Below are positions 18,481 to 26,994 of a stretch of 64,000 nt of DNA, piece after piece (positions within the stretch are counted from its first letter, which is position 1; the number at the start of each line of letters is the position of its first letter). The DNA is taken from contig CALRKB020000026.1 of assembly GCA_943367755.1 (NCBI GenBank), forward strand, positions 1 to 64,000, written 5' to 3'. The notes under the pieces are model-generated. The model worked only from the letters and a program-made list of their open reading frames with translations. It searched no databases and was not told where the DNA came from. Source of the DNA: PCC-6802 sp943367755. GTDB taxonomy: Bacteria > Cyanobacteriota > Cyanobacteriia > Pseudanabaenales > Pseudanabaenaceae. The translations under genes were made by a program, and so were the position numbers.

Positions 18481-19581
18481 TTACACAGTATCACTTACAC
18501 ACCACGGGCAAGTCATGGAAGTCTCATCAGACCAGGTAGTAAAAGTATACATATCTTTATAGTGCCTGGGAGTTTTCCGCAATAGTTGCCAAGCTTCTAG
18601 GGCACTCAGATAATGGAACCGCTCGGGATAATATGTTTTCAAGAGCTCCTGCACCATGGGATAATAGTCAGAATTAAGTGCAGGGAAAATATGGTGTTCT
18701 GTATGGTGGGAAAAGTTGAGGTGCAACAGATCGAATATTTTAGGTACGCCAATGGAAAGGCTGTTAGCTAAAGGATCGTTAACCTCCGTCATCCTACAAG
18801 CCATGTGATTTGTGTAGATGTAGAAAATAATGCCGCTATAGCCCAAACCAATGGGTAAAAAGTAGCTGAGTAGGAGCTTTAATGGCTCAAATTGCAGATA
18901 GAAACAGATACCCAGGTGAATAGCACCAACGATCAAAAGCTCAAGCGCGATCGCAACACGATCCTTTTTACTGACCTTAAAAGCTGCTGGCACGTAGTCC
19001 ACTGACTCATGATTGAATAAGAGTACAGATGTTAAGTTGCGAAAGGTATGTACGCCCCATGCCGTTGCCATGCCCACGATCAGCCAGAATCGATTCACAG
19101 TCAGCGAGGGCACAAATAAGTCTTGAATCCATTTGCCCCAGGTATTCGGTTGGTCGTATAGGTAATTGCGATCGGGATCGGCAAGGGAATTTGTTTTATT
19201 GTGATGCACGCGATTATGGACTGAATGCCATAGTGTAGGCGGCATCCACAACATGCTGAGTCCCAGCAGACCAATCGTTTTTTGCCAGAAGGAATTTCTA
19301 ATTACACTACCGTGCATGAGATCGTGGGAGCTGAAGAGCAGCACGATGACGCTATTGCCCATCACAACTGCAAATGGCAAATATAACCAGCAGAGGTATA
19401 AAGGTATGCGATCGAGATAGGAAGCGATCGCCCAACCAACAATCAGGATCGCCAAATTAATGAATAGGATAAATAACTTACTTGGATCTGCCTGGAAAGC
19501 TTCGGCAGGCAAAAAAGGACGCAACTTCCTCGCATATTCTGCTTGTGGAATTAGTTTCTCTGCGATCGTTACATCCATCAT
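18481..19581 (-). CDS. Membrane fatty acid desaturase-like protein
   Basis: The 366-residue protein has four to six membrane segments and all three histidine boxes of the di-iron family: HDLMH, HNRVHH and HHTEHH. It should introduce a double bond (or a related oxidation) into a lipid acyl chain using ferredoxin. Spacing of the boxes fits the cyanobacterial/plant acyl-lipid class, but the sequence does not look like DesA, DesB, DesC or DesD closely enough to name. It is divergent from the cyclopropane-synthase-like methyltransferase, which suggests a joint role in lipid modification (inference). Confidence 0.85.
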   Translation of the reverse strand: MMDVTIAEKLIPQAEYARKLRPFLPAEAFQADPSKLFILFINLAILIVGWAIASYLDRIPLYLCWLYLPFAVVMGNSVIVLLFSSHDLMHGSVIRNSFWQKTIGLLGLSMLWMPPTLWHSVHNRVHHNKTNSLADPDRNYLYDQPNTWGKWIQDLFVPSLTVNRFWLIVGMATAWGVHTFRNLTSVLLFNHESVDYVPAAFKVSKKDRVAIALELLIVGAIHLGICFYLQFEPLKLLLSYFLPIGLGYSGIIFYIYTNHMACRMTEVNDPLANSLSIGVPKIFDLLHLNFSHHTEHHIFPALNSDYYPMVQELLKTYYPERFHYLSALEAWQLLRKTPRHYKDMYTFTTWSDETSMTCPWCVSDTV

Positions 19582-19836
19582 TTATTTTTATGAATCGTCC
19601 GTAATAAGTATAGAAATGTGACTTTAACCAATGCTGATCTGTGTGTTCAGTTTTGTAAGATCAGTCTTTGATTGTATATTTTTCTGTTTTAGCCGCCAAT
19701 TAAAATAGTAAGTATGCTTTCCTAGTGATATAGACCTAAAGTTGTCATATTACTACTGTAACTAATGATTGATGGTTAAATCTGAGGGAGTTAGAAAATT
19801 TCCTCAGAACTAAATAAATATTTTAGGAGGATCGCT

Positions 19837-20970
19837 ATGATCGCTACACCACAGACGTCATCAATTGAAAGCTATGTCCCGTTTTGGGGTGACATAAATA
19901 GCAAAAATCCTTTAGCCTACAAGACAACGCGCCTGGCAGTGTCTGCGGTAAATACCGTCCAAATGGCAGTAGCAGAAGCCTATATTAATGGTTTAGAAGT
20001 ACCAGATGCAGCCCTGATCTCTTTGTTTAACACCTGCATGCCAGTCTTTTTTAAGCACTTCCCCGCCCTATTAGCTCCCTACGAATGGGTACTAAAGGAA
20101 ACCGACCATTTGGCAGAAGGCTCAAGGGAGTTAATGGATGTCCAGTACGACCTGCCCCAGTCAATGTTAAATGTGATGTTAGGAGATAGCAACATCATCT
20201 ATCCCAAATATAGTATGGGCTTATGGGAGAAGGGAGCAGAGAATTTGGAGCAATCTCAAATTCAGATGATCGACGATCTAATTGAAAAATTAGATATTCA
20301 AGATGGCGATCGCATTCTAGATTTTGGTTGCGGATGGGGATGCGTGCCTAATTACATCATGTCTAAGTTCCCTAATGTGCAATTTACGGGACTGAACTTG
20401 AGCCATCATCAATGCGACTATATGCGGCAAAAGATGCAAGATCCTAAGAGTCATCTTAGTGCGGGTAGATTTACATTACTAGAAATGGATTTGAATGACG
20501 CGCAATTTGAGACAAAATTTGACAAAATCCTCTCTGTTGGGGTGTTCTGCCATGTTGGGAATCTGACGCAATCGTTCCAAAAGCTAGCTTCTTTCCTCAA
20601 GCCTGGTGGGAAAGTATTTATTCATATTATTACCGTGCGCACGCCCAATAATATCTCTAGTCCATTTACGCACAAATATATCTTTCCCCACGGTCGCTAC
20701 TGGAACTTTGATGCTGTTCCCAGTCATAACAAAGACCTGAAGACGATTCAGCGATGGTACCTCAATGGTACGAACTATTCCCAGACTTTTGCTGCCTGGC
20801 TGCATAATTTCGACGAAAATCAAGCATTATTTAAAGACTTGAATTACAACATGGAATATGCCAGGTTCCGCCGAATTTGGCGATTTTATCTAATCTGGTT
20901 TGTGCGGAACTTTGCCAGTTGCGATGGCGAATATAACGGGAATGGTCAGTTCTTAATGGTTCATGCCTAA
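19837..20970 (+). CDS. SAM methyltransferase of the cyclopropane-fatty-acyl/coclaurine N-methyltransferase family
   Basis: The 377-residue protein has an N-terminal helical region, the YDLPQSMLNVMLG segment of the family, SAM motif I at 158-169 (RILDFGCGWG), a GLNLSHHQ motif and the C-terminal THKYIFPHG block. The CFA residue Glu in F-E-H is replaced: the segment reads GVFCHVG with Cys238. His263 (FIHIIT) and the Cys in GCGWG are kept. A strong ribosome binding site AGGAGG precedes the ATG by 7 bases. The substrate could be an unsaturated acyl lipid (given the divergent desaturase) or an amine, and I cannot decide. Confidence 0.82.
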   Translation: MIATPQTSSIESYVPFWGDINSKNPLAYKTTRLAVSAVNTVQMAVAEAYINGLEVPDAALISLFNTCMPVFFKHFPALLAPYEWVLKETDHLAEGSRELMDVQYDLPQSMLNVMLGDSNIIYPKYSMGLWEKGAENLEQSQIQMIDDLIEKLDIQDGDRILDFGCGWGCVPNYIMSKFPNVQFTGLNLSHHQCDYMRQKMQDPKSHLSAGRFTLLEMDLNDAQFETKFDKILSVGVFCHVGNLTQSFQKLASFLKPGGKVFIHIITVRTPNNISSPFTHKYIFPHGRYWNFDAVPSHNKDLKTIQRWYLNGTNYSQTFAAWLHNFDENQALFKDLNYNMEYARFRRIWRFYLIWFVRNFASCDGEYNGNGQFLMVHA

Positions 20971-21029
20971 TTGTCCATACCTATAAAGCGTTTCATATTG
21001 ATGCGGATTGATGTGGATTGATTTCGACA

Positions 21030-21051
21030 GGGCAGACCTATGTGTCTGCCC
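21030..21051. repeat. GGCAGAC-N6-GTCTGCC hairpin repeat
   Basis: A perfect 8-bp stem GGGCAGAC/GTCTGCCC has a CTATGT loop and lies between two convergent genes. A very similar hairpin occurs at 36361-36381 and a degenerate one at 26345-26362, so this looks like an interspersed small repeat. It may also act as a bidirectional terminator. Confidence 0.65.
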
Positions 21052-21081
21052 GTACAGCTAAAATCAGTAACTTAAAAACCG

Positions 21082-22209
21082 CTATAGTTGTTTCTGCATA
21101 AGTGCTTCGATGCGGCTGAGTAAATCTGTCTGCGTCCAATTTTGATAGAGAGAGGCAGCGATCGCGGCTCCACCTGCTCCTACTCCTTCTTTGACAAATC
21201 CCTGCTCATAAGCTCGCAATTGCGGGAAGTGGGATTTGGCAAAGCTCAGTTGAGTCCCCAATAGCGGCACATCGCCAATTGTCTTGGCGAGTCCGACTGT
21301 ATCGCCCGTAGGATCTTCTGATACCCAGCGAGTTGTGCCCACCACAATCTGATCGGGATTCCATGACCGGTTGTATGAGTGTGTGGCTGCAGGCATTCGG
21401 AACGAAATCGCCCTAGCTAGAGCATAAACCGCTAGCATTTGTGTTCCGCCTGCCAGCAGTACTCCGGCAGTACGACTAGCAGCGATCGCCATTGCTGCCA
21501 CCACAATCTGCATGGGATCGCCCACCGCTGCAACGATCTCAAATGGATCGAGCGGATCGAGAATAGAGTCAGAATCATGCCTTAATTCTCTTGCTTTGAA
21601 TTTCTGAATACCGGATTGCACCAGTTCCCACTTTTGGGTGTGATTGCAAACGGGATGGGAACTATTCACGCGATTTTGCGCCTCAATCCCTAAAGCTGTC
21701 AGTACTGCCAGAGCCGTAGTTGTCCCTCCCACCACGCACTCACTCAGAATCAAATAGGCTCCCTGTTGTGCGAGCTTCTCTCCCCAAGTTAATCCTTGCT
21801 GCCAGAGATGCTTTACGGTCTCTAACGGTAAAGCCCGACCCGTACTCAAGCAGTTAGCGGATTTGCCGCCTAAATCTATATACGTTACGGTCGGCGGTGT
21901 AGGTAATCCGGCGTTGAAAATATGGGTGGGAATATCTTGCCCTGCAACTACAGCACGGGAGATCAGTACAGGAGAGGCTCCAGCCACCAGGGGTGGTAAT
22001 GGGAAGTTAATGTTTTGACCTGTAGCCAGAAACTCGGCATCAGCGATCGCGGTATATTGGCGCGATTCAGGTGTGGCTCCTGCCGCCGATATACCTGGAA
22101 TCAGGCCTGTAGCTGTAAACCCTAACACACAGGCAAACACAGGGCGCTGGGCACGATATTGTTTTAACCATCTCTGAGCGTGTGGCAATTGCGTATAGGC
22201 ACGGATCAT
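21082..22209 (-). CDS. CobT-like nicotinate-nucleotide phosphoribosyltransferase family protein (UPF0284)
   Basis: The 375-residue protein resembles the TIGR00303/UPF0284 relatives of CobT. It has a glycine-rich mid-region (SECVVGGTTTALAVLTALG), AAVGDPMQIVVAAMAIAA and the late GGTQMLAVYALA with a C-terminal EGVGAGGAAIAAS. CobT joins nicotinate mononucleotide to a lower-ligand base in cobamide synthesis, and this branch may use an alternative base such as adenine. Role in pseudocobalamin synthesis is inference. It stands alone on its strand. Confidence 0.8.
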   Translation of the reverse strand: MIRAYTQLPHAQRWLKQYRAQRPVFACVLGFTATGLIPGISAAGATPESRQYTAIADAEFLATGQNINFPLPPLVAGASPVLISRAVVAGQDIPTHIFNAGLPTPPTVTYIDLGGKSANCLSTGRALPLETVKHLWQQGLTWGEKLAQQGAYLILSECVVGGTTTALAVLTALGIEAQNRVNSSHPVCNHTQKWELVQSGIQKFKARELRHDSDSILDPLDPFEIVAAVGDPMQIVVAAMAIAASRTAGVLLAGGTQMLAVYALARAISFRMPAATHSYNRSWNPDQIVVGTTRWVSEDPTGDTVGLAKTIGDVPLLGTQLSFAKSHFPQLRAYEQGFVKEGVGAGGAAIAASLYQNWTQTDLLSRIEALMQKQL

Positions 22210-22406
22210 AGGTTGTTAATTTGCGCAGCTTTAGTTCAATGTCTTGTTGCAGATTGGGGTAATCCTCTAGACATATTGTTCTCACCTATTAATCTTATGA
22301 ATTTAGTTTATGCCAGTTTTATGCCGATTTGCGGTAGCTAGGGGTATAGACTGTCGAAACTGAAAATGACTGAAACAAAGTCTGATTTTTAGGTTTGAGC
22401 TTTGAA

Positions 22407-22478
22407 AGCCGATGATGAGATTTGAACTCACGACCTGCTGATTACGAATCAGCTGCACTACCACTGTGCTACATCGGC
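22407..22478 (-). tRNA. tRNA-Thr (anticodon CGT)
   Basis: Read on the minus strand, the acceptor stem GCCGATG pairs with CATCGGC and the D-arm is GCACAGTGGTAGTGC. The anticodon stem GCTGA/TCAGC holds the loop TTCGTAA (anticodon CGT). The T-arm is GTGAG-TTCAAAT-CTCAT. CCA is not encoded. It decodes ACG. Confidence 0.95.
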
Positions 22479-22590
22479 TTATTCCTGTAAAACGTGGAAC
22501 AAATTATAGCATTTAGTGACTTTATAACTGCTCGATCTCTTAAATGATCGAGTAATATATTTCACAATTAGTGGTTTAGATAGACTCAAT

Positions 22591-24459
22591 ATGGAATTTG
22601 AAGCATTTATCCACGGGGTTCTTGCCAGTACACAGCCTGCCGCAGGCGATAATGCTAGCCGAACTCCGAATTTTAACTCTGCCAACATAGGATCTAGCCC
22701 ATTTCGTCCCGTCCGTACCGCAAAGATCGCTTTTTATACAGCGATCGCTGTGGCGGCGGCGATTGCCTCTTTGACTGCAATCCCAGCTTTTGCGGTGGAA
22801 AGTACGTCTAGCATCCAAAACCTGCTTGCCAATAAAGGGTTTTATAGCGGTGAAATTGATGGCATTGAAGGTGAATCAACCAAACAAGCCATCATCAAGG
22901 CTCAGCAATTCTACGGTTTAAATACCGATGGCGTTGCTGGGGAGAGAACTCTGATTGCTTTACAAGCTGATAAAGCTGAGTCATCAGAAGCCTTGACGAT
23001 CGCCACCAATATATCTGTTTCTGACCTACAGGCATTATTGACAAAGCGTGGATTTTACAAAGGTGCGGTTGATGGTGTGCTTGGATCCAGCACGCAAGCT
23101 GCCATTGTTGAAGCCCAAAGATTTTACGGACTCACCCCCGATGGTATTGTTGGCAGCAAAACGGTCGAAGCTTTAGAGGCAGATAAGAATACACCTCAGG
23201 TATTAGCATCTAGTTTCACTGAAGATGATGTTATCAATCTGCAAAAACTTTTGACCTCTAGGGGGTTTTATAGTGGGCCGATCAGTGGTTTCATCGGTGA
23301 CTTAACGAAGGAAGCAATTCTTAAGGCTCAAAAATTCTATGGGTTGACCGAGGACGGTATTCCTGGCAAATCTACCTTAGCTGCCCTAGAAGCCGACAGT
23401 GAGTACAAAAAATCGGCGAAAACCGAAGATGTCCGCAATGTCCAGACTTTGCTATCAGAGCGTGGATTTTACAAGGGCGCGATCGATGGCGTCTTAGGTG
23501 AAGAAACGAAAGAAGCCATTCGCGCTGCCCAAAAGTCCTACGGTCTGACCGTGGATGGCGTCGCTGGTGCTGAAACCGTATCTGCTTTGAATGGTAGTAA
23601 GTCTAGGCGAGTATCGACGCGATCGACCTCGACGGATGGTGCCACCGCTAAGACTACAACCAAGACTGCTGCTGTACCCGACAAAACTCCCGAAAAACCT
23701 GTTGCCAAAAACACAGCGAAACCTAGTCCTGCCAGCAGAACCATCTCCGCAAAGCCCTCATCTGCTAAGACTGAGGTAAGCAAGACTGTTGCTGCTAAGC
23801 CTGCCCCCAAAGCTGAAAAGCCTGCAGAAAGTGCAGTTACGGTAAAACCTAGTTCTACAAAAACTACGGCAACTAAGCCCTCAAACGCTCATGAGACCGT
23901 AAACAAGGTCGCGGCAAAGTCTTCAACCGCTCATCCTGAGTCAGCCAAGACTGCTGCAACTAAACCTGCAACTAAACCTGCAACTACGGCAGATAAGACT
24001 GCGGTAAAACCAAGTACTGCTAAGCCCGCAGCCGCTAAGCCATCGACTCCTCTGGCCGAAGTAACCGAGACTGTGGCAGCCGCTAAACCTACACCCGCAG
24101 CCACTAAGCCCGCAGCGCAGCCTACTCCTGCTCAGACTGTAGCCGCTAAACCAGCACCAGTAACTCCTGCTGAAGCGACTAAGCCAACACCAGAGACAGC
24201 TACAACCGCAAGTGCACCTATTCAGGCTACTAATGCTAAATCAGGGGCATCTAAAAACGTTCAGGTATCAGAACTACAAAGTCTGTTAGCTACGCGTGGC
24301 TTTTTTACAGGTAGCTCTACTGGTATGTTGGACAACGAGACTAAAAATGCGATCGTGCGGGCTCAGAGCTTCTATGGCTTGACACCAGCGGATGGGGAGT
24401 TATCGACCGCATTAGTTGATAGTCTTAATCGAGATCCATTCATTGCAAAAGACAACTAG
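22591..24459 (+). CDS. Peptidoglycan-binding repeat protein with long Lys/Ala/Pro/Thr linker
   Basis: The 622-residue protein has a 40-residue cytosolic N-terminus, one membrane segment at about 46-68 (AIAVAAAIASLTAIPAFA, possibly a signal sequence ending AFA), then four PG_binding_1 repeats at about 70-335. Each has L-L-x-x-[KR]-G-F-Y and D-G-[IV]-x-G-x-x-T. A low-complexity linker of about 210 residues rich in K, A, P and T follows, then a fifth, more divergent repeat at about 565-615. It should bind cell-wall glycan. The linker could span the thick cyanobacterial peptidoglycan. The next gene begins on the base after its stop. Confidence 0.85.
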   Translation: MEFEAFIHGVLASTQPAAGDNASRTPNFNSANIGSSPFRPVRTAKIAFYTAIAVAAAIASLTAIPAFAVESTSSIQNLLANKGFYSGEIDGIEGESTKQAIIKAQQFYGLNTDGVAGERTLIALQADKAESSEALTIATNISVSDLQALLTKRGFYKGAVDGVLGSSTQAAIVEAQRFYGLTPDGIVGSKTVEALEADKNTPQVLASSFTEDDVINLQKLLTSRGFYSGPISGFIGDLTKEAILKAQKFYGLTEDGIPGKSTLAALEADSEYKKSAKTEDVRNVQTLLSERGFYKGAIDGVLGEETKEAIRAAQKSYGLTVDGVAGAETVSALNGSKSRRVSTRSTSTDGATAKTTTKTAAVPDKTPEKPVAKNTAKPSPASRTISAKPSSAKTEVSKTVAAKPAPKAEKPAESAVTVKPSSTKTTATKPSNAHETVNKVAAKSSTAHPESAKTAATKPATKPATTADKTAVKPSTAKPAAAKPSTPLAEVTETVAAAKPTPAATKPAAQPTPAQTVAAKPAPVTPAEATKPTPETATTASAPIQATNAKSGASKNVQVSELQSLLATRGFFTGSSTGMLDNETKNAIVRAQSFYGLTPADGELSTALVDSLNRDPFIAKDN

Positions 24460-25329
24460 GTGCGTATGAAACTACTGAAGTTAGCTATTAATCTTGGTGC
24501 GATCGCAATCTGTATGGGCACCGCTTTAGCGCTTCAGTTGCCACGACTCAACAACAAGATCGCAGGCCAAACTCCCGAAGCTGACCGACAGCAAGTTGAG
24601 CAGGAGAAGACACGTCTTCGTCTGCTTAAACAGATACCAGCTAGTGGGTTTGGCTTGAACAATATCATTTCAGACCTCACATTCTTGAGCTTTTTACAAT
24701 ATTTCGGTGATGACAAAGCCAGGGTAGACAGTAAAACTGGCTACGGCATCAGTCCTAATTATTTTGAGGTAATCGTAGATCGCGATCCGCGCTTTCTCTA
24801 TAGCTACATATTTCTTTCTACTAGCAGCTCGATTTATGCCGGCCAGCCAGGTCGAGCCACTGAACTAATGGGCAAAGCCGTAAAGTCTCTATCCCCAGAA
24901 CAAATGGCCTATGCCTATACTGTCTGGCGGCGTAAGGGGGTTGATGAGTTGCTATTCCTTGGTGATGTGAAGGCATCCTTAGCATCTCATTTAAAAGCGG
25001 CAGAGTGGGTAGAGAGAGCAAAGAGAGCCAACAAAAAATTTAGCCCCGATCTCAACTTTGGCCCCACAGGTTTGTCAGAGGTTGACACTATAGCGGCGCG
25101 TTTGCGTGGTACAGCCGAGTTTTTGCGTAATAGCCTTGATAGCAAAGATAAGGAAAAAGTTGCGAAAAATATTAAACGAGCCAGAATAGCCTCCTGGAGC
25201 GACGTTTTGCAGAATGCCGTTGACAAAAAAACGCTGGAGATTGCCACCAACGAGCTGAATAAACTGGATGTCGATGTCAAGATCGAGCAAAATGGCACTA
25301 TAAAGTTAGCGCCGCGTCAAGTTCCCTGA
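24460..25329 (+). CDS. Membrane-anchored unknown protein
   Basis: The frame starts with GTG directly after the preceding stop, and ATG at 24466 is an equally good start. The 289-residue product has one N-terminal membrane segment (INLGAIAICMGTALALQL). The remaining region is helical and probably outside the membrane, with TPR-like character (AGQPGRATELMGKAVKSL, LASHLKAAEWVERA). There is no enzyme motif. Tight coupling to the peptidoglycan-binding gene suggests shared envelope work. Confidence 0.65.
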   Translation: MRMKLLKLAINLGAIAICMGTALALQLPRLNNKIAGQTPEADRQQVEQEKTRLRLLKQIPASGFGLNNIISDLTFLSFLQYFGDDKARVDSKTGYGISPNYFEVIVDRDPRFLYSYIFLSTSSSIYAGQPGRATELMGKAVKSLSPEQMAYAYTVWRRKGVDELLFLGDVKASLASHLKAAEWVERAKRANKKFSPDLNFGPTGLSEVDTIAARLRGTAEFLRNSLDSKDKEKVAKNIKRARIASWSDVLQNAVDKKTLEIATNELNKLDVDVKIEQNGTIKLAPRQVP

Positions 25330-25358
25330 GCTTGCAATCATTCGAGAAATAAATCTGC

Positions 25359-26387
25359 ATGATAAATAAAGGGGTGTGGCGTTTTTCTGCTAAGCAATTG
25401 TTGCTTACTCTTATAGCCACAGGCGCGATCGCCTACATTTCTACTTGTCTATACCTGTTCTGGCAACAACGTCATTTCGTCTTTGAACCCAGCGATCGCA
25501 TCGATTCCTTTCCTAGCTCTCCAGATTTCCAATTACCATATCAAGATGTCCAGATCCCTGTAGGTAATAATGTCGATCGCCTTCACGGTTGGTGGATTCC
25601 AGCTCTAACACCCCATGAAAAATTCTCCGCCCTCCCTAATGAGCCAGTCAGGATCTTAAAATCACCAAAGACGATCCTTTACCTCTGTGGCAGGGCAGGC
25701 AACAAAACCCGCTATAACTACATCACACGGGCTAAAGCCCTACATCAGCTTGGTTTTGATGTGCTGATCGTCGACTACCGAGGCTATGGCCTGAGCGGCG
25801 GGATGTGGCCCAGCGAAGCACAAGTATATGAAGATAGTCAGGCCGCCTGGAATTATCTAACCCAGGTGCGCGGCATCGCTCCCGCTCAGATTTATGTCTA
25901 TGGAGAGTCCCTAGGGGGAGCAGTAGCACTGGATCTAGTCGCGAAACACCCAGACGTGGGCGGCGCTATCATCCAAAGTTCATTTACGAAAATGGCTGAA
26001 GTTATTAAACTCAAGGAATGGTTGTGGCTGCTACCAATTGACCTAATCCTGACCGAAAGATTTGATTCGCTATCTAAAGTGCGATCACTTAACGCCTCTA
26101 ATAACGCTTCTAAAGCTAAATCGCACCAAATTCCCATCCTGTTTATCCATGGCACAGCTGATGATGTTGTGCCCGCCCGAATGAGTCAACAGCTATACGA
26201 TGCCGCCCCAGAACCCAAACAACTACTGCTAGTACCTGGAGCAGGACATTACAGAATTTATCAACCAGGTAGCAACTCATACCTAAAAGCGATCCAGAAA
26301 TTTATCGAAAAAGCCGAGTCCGCCAAAATAACTCTTCCTGTACGAGCAGACACTCAGGTCTACCTTCCATACACAAAAAGCCTGTAA
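25359..26387 (+). CDS. Alpha/beta hydrolase with N-terminal membrane anchor
   Basis: The 342-residue protein has a membrane segment at about 12-32, then an alpha/beta hydrolase fold: VDYRGYGLSGG after strand 4, nucleophile elbow YGESLGGA (Ser), and HGTADDVVPA with the catalytic Asp. A late GAGHYRIY supplies His. It resembles BEM46/YfhR-type hydrolases of unknown substrate. The last 15 or so codons (RADTQVYLPYTKSL) lie in a degenerate copy of an interspersed hairpin repeat, so the C-terminus is probably an accidental extension. Confidence 0.85.
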   Translation: MINKGVWRFSAKQLLLTLIATGAIAYISTCLYLFWQQRHFVFEPSDRIDSFPSSPDFQLPYQDVQIPVGNNVDRLHGWWIPALTPHEKFSALPNEPVRILKSPKTILYLCGRAGNKTRYNYITRAKALHQLGFDVLIVDYRGYGLSGGMWPSEAQVYEDSQAAWNYLTQVRGIAPAQIYVYGESLGGAVALDLVAKHPDVGGAIIQSSFTKMAEVIKLKEWLWLLPIDLILTERFDSLSKVRSLNASNNASKAKSHQIPILFIHGTADDVVPARMSQQLYDAAPEPKQLLLVPGAGHYRIYQPGSNSYLKAIQKFIEKAESAKITLPVRADTQVYLPYTKSL

Positions 26388-26460
26388 GTGTTGCTGCTCG
26401 CTCTGCGATCGCCATAGTTCGGTAAACCACACTCGTGTCAAGGCATCATCTTCCGCTACA

Positions 26461-26487
26461 TTAGCACTCAGCTACGTAGAGTGCTAA
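26461..26487 (+). promoter_or_regulatory. CIRCE operator (HrcA binding site)
   Basis: A perfect inverted repeat TTAGCACTC-N9-GAGTGCTAA matches the CIRCE consensus in all 18 positions. It lies 120 bases upstream of the groES ATG. It should mediate HrcA repression of groESL under non-stress conditions. Confidence 0.97.
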
Positions 26488-26606
26488 TCGCTCAAGTTAA
26501 ATGTTGTTGCACCAGTAACTTAAGGCATAAAAGGCTGGCTGACAAAATATTGGCTTGTGATTAGCGATTTTACAGTTAACAAAATTTGCTGAGTGGATCA
26601 ACGATT

Positions 26607-26918
26607 ATGGCAACAATGTCTCTAAATGTATCTACCGTGAAGCCCCTAGGCGATCGCGTGTTTATCAAAATTAGCGAAAAAGAAGAAAAAACCGCTGGCG
26701 GAATCTTTCTACCCGATACAGCCAAAGAAAAGCCCCAGATCGGTGAAATTGCGGCTGTTGGCCCTGGCAAGCTTGATGATAAAGGTGTGCGCCAGCCCCT
26801 AGAAGTTAAAGTTGGCGACAAGGTACTTTACTCCAAGTACGCTGGCACCGATTTGAAAATTGGTACCGATGATTTTGTGCTGCTAGCTGAGAAAGACATT
26901 CTCGCGATCGTTTCCTAA
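26607..26918 (+). CDS. groES: Co-chaperonin GroES
   Basis: The 103-residue product starts MATMSLNVSTVKPLGDR. ATG 26607 is preferred over the in-frame TTG at 26586 because cyanobacterial GroES begins this way. The mobile loop (EKEEKTAGGIFLPDTA) and the roof loop (GPGKLDDKGVRQP) are intact. It caps GroEL in the cytosol. It is the first gene of a CIRCE-controlled operon with groEL 76 bases downstream. Confidence 0.96.
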   Translation: MATMSLNVSTVKPLGDRVFIKISEKEEKTAGGIFLPDTAKEKPQIGEIAAVGPGKLDDKGVRQPLEVKVGDKVLYSKYAGTDLKIGTDDFVLLAEKDILAIVS

Positions 26919-26994
26919 TTCCTAATTTTAGGACTACACATTAGGCACTTTATTCATCACTTTTCACCATTCACCGTAAAAACAGTCAAAAAAT

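Noticed and set aside
23538..23810. Long minus-strand frame opposite the peptidoglycan-binding gene
   Set aside because: Mirror frame of the Lys/Ala/Pro-rich linker, where biased codons keep the opposite strand open.
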